Position numbers and translations under genes: made by a program
Notes under the pieces: generated by a model
What the model saw: only the letters and a program-made list of their open reading frames with translations
Database searches by the model: none
What the model was told of the DNA's origin: nothing
In this document: in pieces, positions 18,062 through 26,794 of the stretch
Numbering within the stretch: position 1 is the first letter of the stretch
How the letters are laid out: every line of letters begins with the position of its first letter
Assembly (NCBI GenBank): GCA_028873515.1
Contig: JAGWIG010000022.1
Span: 1 to 40,510 of the forward strand
DNA length: 40,510 nt
Direction: 5' to 3'
Origin: Pseudomonadota bacterium
GTDB taxonomy: Bacteria; Pseudomonadota; Gammaproteobacteria; Burkholderiales; REEB80

Positions 18062-19309
18062 ATGAAGTTCAGAATACCAGGAATCATGGCCTGTACACTA
18101 GCGGGCCTGTTTACGGCAGTGACAAGCTATGCCAACTCGTTCAGCAGTGCCATTGATAGCGGGAAGGTAAGCGGCTACCTGCGGGCTTATGAATGGAGCA
18201 ATAGTAACCGATACTTCTCATCCACTAACAACAATACCTTTGTCATCGGCGGAAAACTCAAGGCAGAAAGCGGGGTGGTGGATCATTTTTCTGCAGGGGC
18301 AGCATTCTATACCGCCCACAGCCCAGGTCTGTCTTCCAACCCGAATCAATCGGAACCTACCCTGGGTACGGACATTGATACTCTGGGTGAAGCTTACCTT
18401 AACTATCATAACCAGTCAGTCAACGTGCGTCTTGGCCGTCAAAAAATTGAAACTCCTTTTGCCAACAGTGCTGATTACCGGATGATTCCAGCCCTGTACG
18501 AAGGTGCTACGCTCAATTTTCTGGCAACCCACGATCTAAGCTTTACTTTCGGCAGAATCACCCGTTACAAAAGCTGGACAGATAACACCTTTAACCGTAC
18601 AAACAATGAAACAGCCGGCCCTTTTACCAAGTTCCCGGGGATTGTTAACAACGGATTCTGGTATGCAGGCATTCATGATTCATTAAATCAGCAAACCAGA
18701 ACCCTGACCAGCCAGGGCTGGTATTATGATTTTTCAAACATCGCCCACCTGGCTTTTATCGATGAAAAACTGGCACTCAAAGAAACAAAGTCATTTAACC
18801 CCTTCGTCGGGCTTCAGTATGTCAATGAAAAAAGTGAGGGCCAGGAGCTGTTTGGCAAGGTAGATGCCCGTGCCTACGGGATCAATATTGGTGGATCATT
18901 CAGTCAGGACAGCCTCTCTCTCGGAGCCATTCATATACCTGCCAAGATCGGCACCTTCAACAACGGAGGGCTTGCTTCTCCCTATACTGATGGCTATGGG
19001 TCTGCTGCATTGTATACAGGAAACATGCTGTTACCCACCGAGGGTCTGGGAAGCGGCAACGCCTATGTAGTTTCGGGTAGCCATGTTTTTAATAGCCAGT
19101 GGTCTGGCTGGGCTGCCTACAACCGGTTTAACCAAACCTCCAGCAACAGTCCGGTTCAACCCATCAATGAATACGTCATCAGCCTGACTTTCCTGCCAGA
19201 AGGATATTTCAAGGGTGTAAAACTGAACGATATGCTGGGATACGCCACATCCTCCGGAAACAGCCATCATTTCATCCAGAACCGTCTGATGGCTCAATAT
19301 GATTTTTAG
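18062..19309 (+). CDS. OprD-like outer-membrane porin
   Basis: A 415-residue protein with a GAGGGG ribosome site, an N-terminal signal peptide of ~24 residues (cleavage likely after the SYA before NSF) and a terminal Phe in AQYDF, as expected for an 18-strand beta-barrel recognised by the BAM machinery. The region QSVNVRLGRQKIETPFAN followed by NSADYRMIPALYEGATL matches the conserved strands of OprD-family porins, which admit small, often carboxylate- or amide-bearing nutrients. As the last gene of the hydrolase/DUF1097 unit, it probably brings that unit's substrate through the outer membrane. The exact solute cannot be read from the sequence. Confidence 0.87.
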   Translation: MKFRIPGIMACTLAGLFTAVTSYANSFSSAIDSGKVSGYLRAYEWSNSNRYFSSTNNNTFVIGGKLKAESGVVDHFSAGAAFYTAHSPGLSSNPNQSEPTLGTDIDTLGEAYLNYHNQSVNVRLGRQKIETPFANSADYRMIPALYEGATLNFLATHDLSFTFGRITRYKSWTDNTFNRTNNETAGPFTKFPGIVNNGFWYAGIHDSLNQQTRTLTSQGWYYDFSNIAHLAFIDEKLALKETKSFNPFVGLQYVNEKSEGQELFGKVDARAYGINIGGSFSQDSLSLGAIHIPAKIGTFNNGGLASPYTDGYGSAALYTGNMLLPTEGLGSGNAYVVSGSHVFNSQWSGWAAYNRFNQTSSNSPVQPINEYVISLTFLPEGYFKGVKLNDMLGYATSSGNSHHFIQNRLMAQYDF

Positions 19310-19393
19310 GCAATACCCTTAATGAAAGGACATCGGACAGGTTAACACTGCCCCTGAAAAAACCACTTTTCCCTTAGCTTGTGTTGCATTCAT

Positions 19394-19421
19394 GGCCGCG
19401 ATCCTCGCGGTCTTTTTTTCT
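19394..19421 (+). terminator. Rho-independent terminator after the porin
   Basis: GGCCGCG (19394-19400), loop ATCCT, CGCGGTC (19406-19412), then TTTTTTT: a GC-rich 7-bp stem (one G-T pair) followed by a T run. It lies 85 bases after the porin stop and closes the four-gene unit. Confidence 0.85.
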
Positions 19422-19547
19422 ATTCTGATAAAGCTGATCCAGATTACAGTCACAGGAATCAAAACCGCCAGGTGTCTTCGTGATTCACATCCTGACTACC
19501 GATTTTACTATGCGGGCTTATTACCTGTAATGAGAACACCCTCCGCA

Positions 19548-19982
19548 TCACTCCCGCTCACGCAGTATCTGCTTCCGCCTTTGTGATTCTGCAGCAAACT
19601 CCTCCATATCAGGATCCAGGGCATTGCGGGCGGAAACAATACCTACCAGACTCCCGTTCTCTAAAACTGGCACATGGCGAAACCCCTTTTCGTGCATAAG
19701 AAGCAGCGCATAACCAAAAGACTTATCTGGATCAATGGTCTGCGGTGAAGCAGTCATAACTTCGGCAAGACGTGTCGTCTTGGCATCAAGGCCTCGGGCA
19801 ATAACACGAAATACGGCATCCCGCTCTGTAAAAATTCCAATCAGCTGATTGTTTTCCATGATGAGAATGGCGCCAACCTGCCTACGCGCCATCCTTGCCG
19901 CAGCTTTACTGACAGTTGTTTCTGGCGAGGCTGTAAGAAGCCTCTTCCGCTCCATGACCAATCTGACTCGCTGACTAAACAT
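19548..19982 (-). CDS. CBS-domain pair protein
   Basis: A 144-residue cytoplasmic protein made almost entirely of two CBS motifs (residues ~10-62 and ~72-125): SPETTVSKAAARMARRQVGAI with GIFTERDAVFRVIARG, then SPQTIDPDKSFGYALLLMHE with GFRHVPVLENGSLVGIVSAR. Stand-alone CBS pairs bind adenosine nucleotides and act as energy or ligand sensors for a partner protein, which is not identifiable here. The start ATG 19982 follows GGTGGGG. It faces the porin terminator, so it is an independent transcript. Confidence 0.88.
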   Translation of the reverse strand: MFSQRVRLVMERKRLLTASPETTVSKAAARMARRQVGAILIMENNQLIGIFTERDAVFRVIARGLDAKTTRLAEVMTASPQTIDPDKSFGYALLLMHEKGFRHVPVLENGSLVGIVSARNALDPDMEEFAAESQRRKQILRERE

Positions 19983-21287
19983 ACCCCACCATCAAACCTG
20001 AATTATACGCTGCAGGAAATCCTGTATGTACAGGCTTATAATACGGTTACCCGATTCCGCTGCACTTTTGTAGATCATCACGCATACTAGGCTTTTTCAA
20101 CCCATCCATTTTGACTTTAATCAAAACCTGCGGAAAAAACCTGGGACTCAAACAATGAACATCAAATACGTGAATACCCTGAATGCCAATTCCCAGCAAA
20201 AAAATAACAGGCATTTCAACAAAGCCTTTTTCTCAATGCCTACATGAATTCTTGCTGTGCAGAAAAAACAATCATTAAATCAATAAGCTGAACCATATCT
20301 AGAAGCAGCTGGCACAAGTTTCTGCTGCCAAAACCAGAACCATAATTAAATATCATCTCGACGGGCATGTCTCACTGACATAATTCATGCAGTACTGGTT
20401 AAAGTTCTACTGCCCTGCATCCAAATTTCGGCCAAGGCACAAGTTTAAACCCGCATCATTCCTTAAAACTCCATCCCTTGTATTTCCAGTCTGTACCCTT
20501 AAGGGTAAGGATTCCACAAACGACTACAAATAACGTAAGTCCAATCCTTATCATCCCATATTGCAGATCAGGGTACCTGGCGACAATCTTAACCTACCCA
20601 GTTCCCTTTCATATGCAGAATCGTTTCTGTGCCATAACCTGGCTAACCCATACTTTTTTCAATGATTCACCAATAGGCATTAACTCTTTTTGGCATGCCC
20701 TGGATCCATCCGGCCTGATTCACGGTCGCATCAGGAGCAGCACGCTGGATTTCCACTGTTCATGCCCATTTGCAATCTTCCTGGAACTCTTGCTACAGTG
20801 GCCATGGTTGGCAGGAAGAAAATGTTCGGATGATGGCTGATTAGCCTTGGTGCATATCAGGTAATGGGCTGAATCAAATTAGCCATGGGAATATGAATCT
20901 TCCCGTTTCCTCATATTCCACAACCCGGGTTCTGCGAGCGGTTCATTCGTGAGTAATGAGCCTGGCCATGTATGGCAAGGAAAATAATACAAGAAACAGG
21001 AAATTATGAATTTTAGCAAGTGAACAAGCCATCAATATTCTCCGAGAGCATAATTACCCATGCAGTAAAGCATTTTTAAACGCAAAAAATGCAAAAAACC
21101 AGAACAAGACCATGTATTCAGAATCACGAAGACATATCTATTCCCCTATCCGAAAATTAACCCCTGATCTCACAGCCAGGCCTTTTTCATATGGCCTCCA
21201 GCTCGCTGGCCACAGTTTAGCCATTAAACTGACCCATTAACCCCATAACTATAAAATAAACAGGGCTTGTACATCCTGTCATCCCTG
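19983..21287. other. 1.3-kb gene-poor stretch
   Basis: No credible gene. The longest frame (20478-20840, plus strand, 120 codons) has no recognisable domain, no ribosome site and a composition unlike the neighbouring genes. No tRNA, repeat array or strong terminator was seen. This could be a decayed gene region or long regulatory DNA. Confidence 0.5.
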
Positions 21288-23009
21288 TCAGGAGGACGCT
21301 GAAAAATGAACCTGATCGCGACCCCCATCTTTTGCTGCATATAAGGCCTCATCAACTTTTTGCAGCATTTCATCCAGAGTCTGCGTACTATCTGAATAAT
21401 GTGCGCCTATGCTGACTGTAATAAAAAAAGACTGCAGGACAGCCCGAATTTCCCGCCCGCCTATTCCGTCATGTATACGTTTGCTGATTGCAAGCAGGTT
21501 CAGCCTGTCACAATCTGGTAGCAGAATAAGAAATTCATCCCCTCCCCAACGGGCTGCATAATCATATTCACGTTTTAATGACTGGATGATAACTGCGACC
21601 TCGCACAACGCCAAATCTCCTGCAGCATGCCCATAGTTATCATTGATTCGCTTGAAATAATCAATATCCAGCAATAATAATCCAAATGAACTTCCCTGGC
21701 GTGCATGACGGGCAATCTCCTTGTCAAGCCTGTCAGTCATGCCGCGTCGATTAAGCAACCCGGTTAATGGATCAATTTCAGTGAGGTGCTGCAACTCGTC
21801 TGTTCGTTCACGTACCTTATTTTCCAGTTCATGATTGGTATCATTTACATATTTCGCCATTCTCGAAAACGATTCAGCCAGCATTCGGATTTCACCTGCA
21901 CCCTGAACGCGTGGAACAAAATTAAAGTCGCCCTGCTGAATCCTGTCACTGGAGATTTGTAAGGCGGAAATAGGTTTCATTACCCATCTATGCAATGCCT
22001 GTGCCATAATAATCAAGGCGATAAGAAAGGTCACACCCAATATAAACGGCATAAACATATTATGCTCAATCAGCATCACGTTATGCACATCCATAAAAGT
22101 CAGATCATACCACCCGATTTCAGGAAGATAAGCCACTCCAAGCAGGTGTTTCGTTCCGGCATAATCAACCCAGAACGTTTCAATTTTATTGGGATTCTTT
22201 TCAAGATACTTCATCGCTAGCTGCAATTTTCTGATGTCATTCTGATTCTTGAGCAGAATGCCAACCTTGATATGCTGGCTTGCACTCTTGGCAACACTCA
22301 TGTAATCGATAAGTGCTGGATCCGTATCCAGCTGGATCGCCATGTCTTTATCTATAATGAGGTTATGTATGCCGTGCCGCGAAACGCTAACGCTTTCCTT
22401 CAAAAAATGCTTGAGGTTAATTCCTGTACCCACCACCCCCAGAATCTTTCCCCGGCTTCTGACCAGAACGTTAATCCAGACTTTGGTTACATTGAGATGT
22501 ACATCAGGATTAACATTGATCTGGAAATCCTTGTCGTCTTTGACCGTTGCATAAAACCAACTGTCATTCGGATTATCCGGTGACAGAACATATCGGAGCT
22601 CTTTGCCCTGATACTGGTTTTTTGCATCATTAAAATAATAGTTTCCAGAATCTGCAATGGCTGCGAAATAATTATGATCTTTAAAATGCAGTCTATAATT
22701 TTCCAGAACATTGATACCTCGATCCCTGATTCCAGGATTATTGTCATGCAGTGCCATCTGGATGATGGCTGGATCAGAAGCCATCTTTCTGGCCAGTGCA
22801 ATTTCGGGAATCAACGGTAACAGAATACGGTATTTGTCAAAAATCACCTGACGCTGAGAAAACTGTTGCCCCCATGCGTCATTGACCTGATTCATCCATC
22901 GTAGGGATAAATACCAGGTAATTAACATGAACCCAATGAAAATCAAGGTCATTAACAGCAGGAATCGCAATTTTAATTTCATGGCGGTTATCTTGCCTGT
23001 GATAGGCAT
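21288..23009 (-). CDS. Sensor diguanylate cyclase (periplasmic sensor-HAMP-GGDEF)
   Basis: 573 residues from ATG 23009, which has an AAGAG site; the frame could also start at TTG 23024 or ATG 22982. TM1 (~15-34) is followed by a large periplasmic region (to ~325) that looks like a double-Cache sensor, TM2, a HAMP segment (ALHRWVMKPISALQISSDRI) and a coiled linker. The GGDEF domain starts at EIDPLTGLLNRRGM, with WGGDEF intact (GGDEF ~489-493) and an RxxD inhibitory site (REYD) five residues before it. It should therefore make cyclic di-GMP from two GTP, with product inhibition, in response to an extracytoplasmic ligand. No phosphodiesterase is adjacent. Confidence 0.9.
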   Translation of the reverse strand: MPITGKITAMKLKLRFLLLMTLIFIGFMLITWYLSLRWMNQVNDAWGQQFSQRQVIFDKYRILLPLIPEIALARKMASDPAIIQMALHDNNPGIRDRGINVLENYRLHFKDHNYFAAIADSGNYYFNDAKNQYQGKELRYVLSPDNPNDSWFYATVKDDKDFQINVNPDVHLNVTKVWINVLVRSRGKILGVVGTGINLKHFLKESVSVSRHGIHNLIIDKDMAIQLDTDPALIDYMSVAKSASQHIKVGILLKNQNDIRKLQLAMKYLEKNPNKIETFWVDYAGTKHLLGVAYLPEIGWYDLTFMDVHNVMLIEHNMFMPFILGVTFLIALIIMAQALHRWVMKPISALQISSDRIQQGDFNFVPRVQGAGEIRMLAESFSRMAKYVNDTNHELENKVRERTDELQHLTEIDPLTGLLNRRGMTDRLDKEIARHARQGSSFGLLLLDIDYFKRINDNYGHAAGDLALCEVAVIIQSLKREYDYAARWGGDEFLILLPDCDRLNLLAISKRIHDGIGGREIRAVLQSFFITVSIGAHYSDSTQTLDEMLQKVDEALYAAKDGGRDQVHFSASS

Positions 23010-23024
23010 GCTCTTGTTATCCAA

Positions 23025-23669
23025 TTCAAGCCACTTTTATGAGTCCCTGGTAATCCAGGAATCTGTGAATCAATGGGCAATCCCCCCTTTTATAACCTCG
23101 GATATTGTTTATGATGCTTTATCTGTCCCTATAGCCTATAGAATTTTGGAACAAGCTAAATATCCCTTAAAACAGCATGCCTCATTGCAGGCATCCTGAC
23201 CAGATTAACCTTTAGAGTAAAAAAAGAGAAATAACTGGGTCATCAGTACCAACTTACTCATGAATGCTGCGATTGCTGCCATGTAGCTCCTCATTGAATC
23301 CACATGCGCATACCTTGAGAAATGCGCCGCAGCGATGCTTTAATTCGTATCTCACGCACAACTTTTCTTGTATATTGAACTGTCATACTGTCATTATGAT
23401 ACATAAACAGAAAATGAAATTATTTTTCCAATGACTATTTTAAGCCAAAAAATAAACACATGTTCTATGTGAGCATTACAATCAGGCAACCGGGATCCAG
23501 ATAAGGAAAATGGCATATCCCAAAATTCACCAATCAGGGCACCAACCAGACAAAGGATTACCTGTAACCTGAAAATTTCAAACCTGCAATTAACCTGAGC
23601 GGTGGGAATATAAATTTCGGGGTATACCCAGCACAAACCTAACATACACTCGAAGAAAGGTGGAAAGCC
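23025..23669. other. Intergenic stretch, no gene recognised
   Basis: About 640 bases between the cyclase and a small plus-strand gene. The frames seen here (23394-23645 minus and the one antisense to the cyclase start) have no family resemblance. An AAGAAAGGTGGAAAG segment at the right end is the ribosome site of the next gene. Confidence 0.5.
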
Positions 23670-23876
23670 ATGATTTTGGACACAACAAAAGAATGGGAAA
23701 AACGTGAAACAGCAGAGGAATTAACCGACATTATTCACGTAACCCAGGAAATGGGGCAAAGACTTGCACTCGAAGTAAATGAAGATCTCTATGAAGACGT
23801 GCAGGGCCTAAATCACCTCCTTCAGGAAGCCTACTTCAAGGCAGCATCTATTCGACAAAAACTAACCCCAAAATGA
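23670..23876 (+). CDS. Small helical hypothetical protein
   Basis: A 68-residue acidic protein with a good ribosome site (AAAGGTGGAAAGCC) before ATG 23670. It is rich in Glu, Leu and Ala with heptad-like spacing and is predicted to be nearly all helical and soluble. There are no cysteines, membrane segment or DNA-binding motif that I can see, and I recognise no family. It stands alone between gene-poor stretches. The strong ribosome site and clean frame are the main evidence that it is real. Confidence 0.55.
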   Translation: MILDTTKEWEKRETAEELTDIIHVTQEMGQRLALEVNEDLYEDVQGLNHLLQEAYFKAASIRQKLTPK

Positions 23877-24485
23877 AGGCCCTGTTCAAATTATCAAGCA
23901 GTTTTTCCCAACCACCAGAAAATTGCCAAAAGGAATAGTTCATGCAATGGAGTCTATCTAAAAATTTCGCCTCAATCACTTCTACGGTTTTACAAATTTA
24001 ACCCTGGACAAACGGCTTGTACTCCTGAAACTGCAGGCATGACTCATCTCAACCCAAATGGCCAAACTCTTCCACACGGCACTTCAACGATAAAGCTATC
24101 TACAAAAGTTCTTTTCTTGGTTTTCAACCAGTCATTCAAAATCTGTTCTTTTTAGGTAAATAATTCCATGTTGCACCTTGGGTAAATTCAGTTACCTAAA
24201 TGTAATGCTCGGCTATCCATACTTCTTCTCATGAAACGAGATGGCATAACTTTCAGGCTTACATATATTGAATACCCTCTGCAATTGAATCCATAAATAC
24301 ACGAGCACATTCTTCCCGCCCGAAACAGGTTTCATCTCCTCCCAGGATTCTGCATCCAGCCAGATTGGCTATAAATTAGAATCATGGAATTCATTCCTGA
24401 TAACAATTTTGTGGCTTTTTCAGAATGGATGCCGGTTTATGGTCATAGCGTGAACCACCACCACCCATGGATTCCAAGAACGCAA
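23877..24485. other. Gene-poor stretch at the left edge of the accessory region
   Basis: About 610 bases without a supported gene. No copy of the tRNA-Ser 3' end, which would mark the island's distal attachment site, was seen here. Confidence 0.5.
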
Positions 24486-25102
24486 TCAGGTTTGGAACAA
24501 GATTCTCACAACACCCAATGACACCAAAAATCTGAAAACCTTGCATAAAGCATACTGCGCAACAAAGCTAAGCATTTCGGATAACTTATGAGTTCCAGAA
24601 GATGCTATAACTGGTGGATTTTTTTGGTCATTCTGTTGAAAGGGTTGATTTTTTTCAATAGCTCTTATGACCCCTGCCATCGCTTTCTCTAGTGACTCTT
24701 CCTCGCCAGGTTTTAATCTAATACCTTGATCTTATTTGACTTTCCATTTAGTTCGCCAAAATCTATTAGTTCGCCAAAATCTATCTCAAGAATATAATTG
24801 GTTTGAAAACCGCCCTCTTCTGATTCATTCGCCATATTTTTTCTCAATTTATAAAATAATCTTTTTGTTTGAGCGGCTATATTAAGTGCAATGGGAGCTG
24901 CAATCCTTCTGTCTGATGTGTGAAGCGATCGGGTAATCTCGCACAACCCAATAATGCTCCTCAATTCACTAGGAACAGCAATGCGGAAATATAGTTCGTC
25001 CCCTCGTCGTTGCAGATATGGGATTTTTCTGGACATGATTACCTGGGCTTTGTGCTCTGTAGCACTCTTTTGATTAATTACAAAAAGCCCATGAATAATC
25101 AA
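24486..25102 (-). pseudogene. Decayed tyrosine integrase (DUF6538-type N-terminus)
   Basis: Reading right to left, MSRKIPYLQRRGDELYFRIA (from ATG 25036; the frame opens at 25102) then VPSELRSIIG and TRSLHTSDRR are the N-terminal signature of DUF6538-type phage integrases. The frame ends at ~24713, but the +1-shifted frame continues directly with LKPGEEESLEKAMAGVIRAI, as expected for the same protein, so there is a frameshift near 24715-24725. The second part runs to 24486, and the catalytic domain with its R-H-R-Y residues is missing. An in-frame 18-bp duplication is also present. Paired TACCACG words upstream resemble those before the intact integrase at 40 kb. It marks an older integration event and cannot be a working recombinase. 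Confidence 0.75.
24749..24784. repeat. Perfect 18-bp tandem duplication
   Basis: TAGTTCGCCAAAATCTAT occurs twice back to back (24749-24766, 24767-24784). On the minus strand it duplicates six codons of the integrase remnant (IDFGEL repeated), keeping the frame. Confidence 0.95.
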
Positions 25103-25183
25103 TAAAATACAACCAGCTCAGTGACTTAAAATCGTGGAAGGTGTCTATCGAAACATGCGCTAAAAGTCGCTTGAACACTAGCA

Positions 25184-25226
25184 TTGGACAATATGTCCTT
25201 TCACACTTACCACGTTTCTTACCACG
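25184..25226. promoter_or_regulatory. Integrase-type upstream repeats (TACCACG pair)
   Basis: TTACCACG occurs at 25207-25214 and 25219-25226, 12 bases apart, with TTGGACA at 25184-25190. A closely similar set (TTACCACG at 40086, TACCACG at 40098, TTGGACA at 40132) precedes the intact integrase. These are probably recombinase arm sites or regulator sites left from the decayed element. The 25103-25443 stretch otherwise contains no gene. Confidence 0.5.
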
Positions 25227-25443
25227 TTTACTATCTCAATAAATGTAAAATTATAGCCCATAAACAAGTATATTGTTTACTTAAGCAATATATGTGATCT
25301 TTATAGTAAAGAAATCATGAATAATCACTTATTGGCAATAGTTACGACTTCGATATTAGGTAGGTTTTTTTAAGAGAACTAAATGTTGATGTTTTGATTT
25401 CTAAACATCAATTCCAACCACTTTTGAAAATTGGTTAATTAAT

Positions 25444-25971
25444 ATGAATGATATTGAATCGTTTATTAATAAAACTTTAAAGTTAGATCTTGGAACGATG
25501 GTTTCAACTCAAGGATTACAATATTTAAGCTTTGGTATTATGGGAACAATGATTGAATTTTTGGGAGCATGCTTTGATTCTAAAGGTTTTTTTAAAGGCG
25601 GGTTATCTCGACTTAGATTCTCGGAAGCTATCCAGAAACTAGACGCATTTCAGGGCTACAGAGGTTACGATGTTAAAAACTCTAAGCATGATTTATATAA
25701 GAACATGCGATGTGGTATGGCCCATATTGGGAGACCTGACAAGGGTGTTGCATTTGCAGAACGTAATGATCCTATAAATGGAGAAGATCATTTGAAAGTC
25801 CTTCCTATAGAGGATGGCACTAAAAGGTTAATTCTCGTATGCGAAGATTTATATTGTGATCTTTCTAAGGCAGCAGATGAGTTGTTAATTAAAATGAAAA
25901 GCGGTGATAAATTAATAAAAAAGAAACATACAGAACTATTCTTAAATTTGAAATTGAAAACATTAAAATAA
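25444..25971 (+). CDS. Putative HEPN-motif protein
   Basis: A 175-residue, AT-rich-coded protein from ATG 25444 with little Shine-Dalgarno. I do not recognise a named family, but the central segment LYKNMRCGMAHIGRP contains R-x4-H (Arg89, His94) at the end of a predicted helix, the arrangement found in HEPN ribonucleases and the HEPN halves of toxin-antitoxin and defence systems. The rest is predicted mostly helical, with a GTMIEFLGACFD helix before it and a basic, Lys-rich C-terminus. A two-TM peptide gene follows 13 bases later and is almost certainly co-transcribed. Function as an RNase is inference from the motif alone; the R-x4-H could also be coincidental. The AT-rich codon use indicates transfer. 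Confidence 0.6.
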   Translation: MNDIESFINKTLKLDLGTMVSTQGLQYLSFGIMGTMIEFLGACFDSKGFFKGGLSRLRFSEAIQKLDAFQGYRGYDVKNSKHDLYKNMRCGMAHIGRPDKGVAFAERNDPINGEDHLKVLPIEDGTKRLILVCEDLYCDLSKAADELLIKMKSGDKLIKKKHTELFLNLKLKTLK

Positions 25972-25984
25972 AGGAAAAAGTAGA

Positions 25985-26248
25985 ATGGGAAAATTAAATA
26001 AAACCTTGCAGCTTTTAATGATTTTTACCATGTTTATAAGCATCCTATGCTCTTATATCTCAAAACATTACCAGTCAAAATTAATGAGCCAAGCAGCCTT
26101 AGGTGTGGCTGTATTGGCTCCATTACCTAATAGCCAGGACTGGAAAGATAAGCTAAAATTTAAAAAAAAGACCGGTTATTATTTTAATATCAGCATTGGT
26201 TCGGGGGTTACAGCCTTGATCTTGAATGCGGTTGTAATATTTCTTTAG
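25985..26248 (+). CDS. Small two-TM membrane protein, partner of the HEPN-like gene
   Basis: An 87-residue protein with a good AAAGGA ribosome site. It has two hydrophobic segments (residues ~8-26 and ~68-87) separated by a basic stretch rich in Lys (KDKLKFKKKTGYYFN). There is no signal-peptidase site, so it is probably an inner-membrane hairpin with the basic loop in the cytoplasm. I recognise no family. The tight spacing to the upstream HEPN-motif gene suggests a functional pair, such as an effector with a membrane partner or inhibitor. This is inferred from position only. Confidence 0.65.
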   Translation: MGKLNKTLQLLMIFTMFISILCSYISKHYQSKLMSQAALGVAVLAPLPNSQDWKDKLKFKKKTGYYFNISIGSGVTALILNAVVIFL

Positions 26249-26386
26249 TTAATTCTCTTAGAGTTTAAGTTTTTGGGGGGAAGCCAGGAAAGTGTTTAAA
26301 ATTTATTGGCAAGCTACTTTATTTGCGCTGTCTTTCTTGTTGGATTAAAACAACACTAGGAAAAAAAATTTATTATTAGCTGGATG

Positions 26387-26719
26387 TTAATTAGCCTTTA
26401 GCATATCTAGAATTTCAAACATGCACATATCGAGAGAATCAGTTTCAAATTTACATGCTTCATAGTTAAGATTGTAGGCAATATCAGGAATTTCGTTCGG
26501 AGTATAGAAAGTTTCCTTTATAGGCTTTGCAAATCTATTCCCGGCAACATAGTGAAGATAGAATTGGGAAAAATCCTCCAGATTTTCTTCATATTCATGA
26601 CAATATGCCATCACCCATATTTCATGGTGTTGTTCATAACAATTGTTTGCTGGTGGAACCAATGCAAAATAATTGGTTCCATAAAGCAACATTTGCGTTC
26701 TAGCAGATATATAATTCAT
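26387..26719 (-). CDS. Hypothetical protein divergent from the methyltransferase
   Basis: 110 residues from ATG 26719; the frame is open to a TTG at 26773, and no start has a good ribosome site. The protein is acidic in its second half, rich in Tyr, Asn and His, with a MAYCHEYEENLEDFSQFYL segment and no membrane helix or known motif. Its 5' end is 75 bases from the divergent methyltransferase start, so the two could share a control region. AT-rich codon use matches the neighbouring cargo genes. I cannot assign a function. Confidence 0.5.
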   Translation of the reverse strand: MNYISARTQMLLYGTNYFALVPPANNCYEQHHEIWVMAYCHEYEENLEDFSQFYLHYVAGNRFAKPIKETFYTPNEIPDIAYNLNYEACKFETDSLDMCMFEILDMLKAN

Positions 26720-26794
26720 AATAAATAACAGGTTGTACTGTACTTTTAAAAAAATTCTTGGTACCCTAGGCAAGCCATTAATAGGGGAGCCAAT

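Noticed and set aside
20478-20840. 120-codon plus-strand frame
   Set aside because: No ribosome site or recognisable domain, and non-coding-like composition; isolated in a gene-poor stretch.
23601-23622. GGTGGGAATATAAATTTCGG as a degenerate copy of the tRNA-Ser att sequence
   Set aside because: Only the first seven or so bases match consecutively; this is expected by chance.
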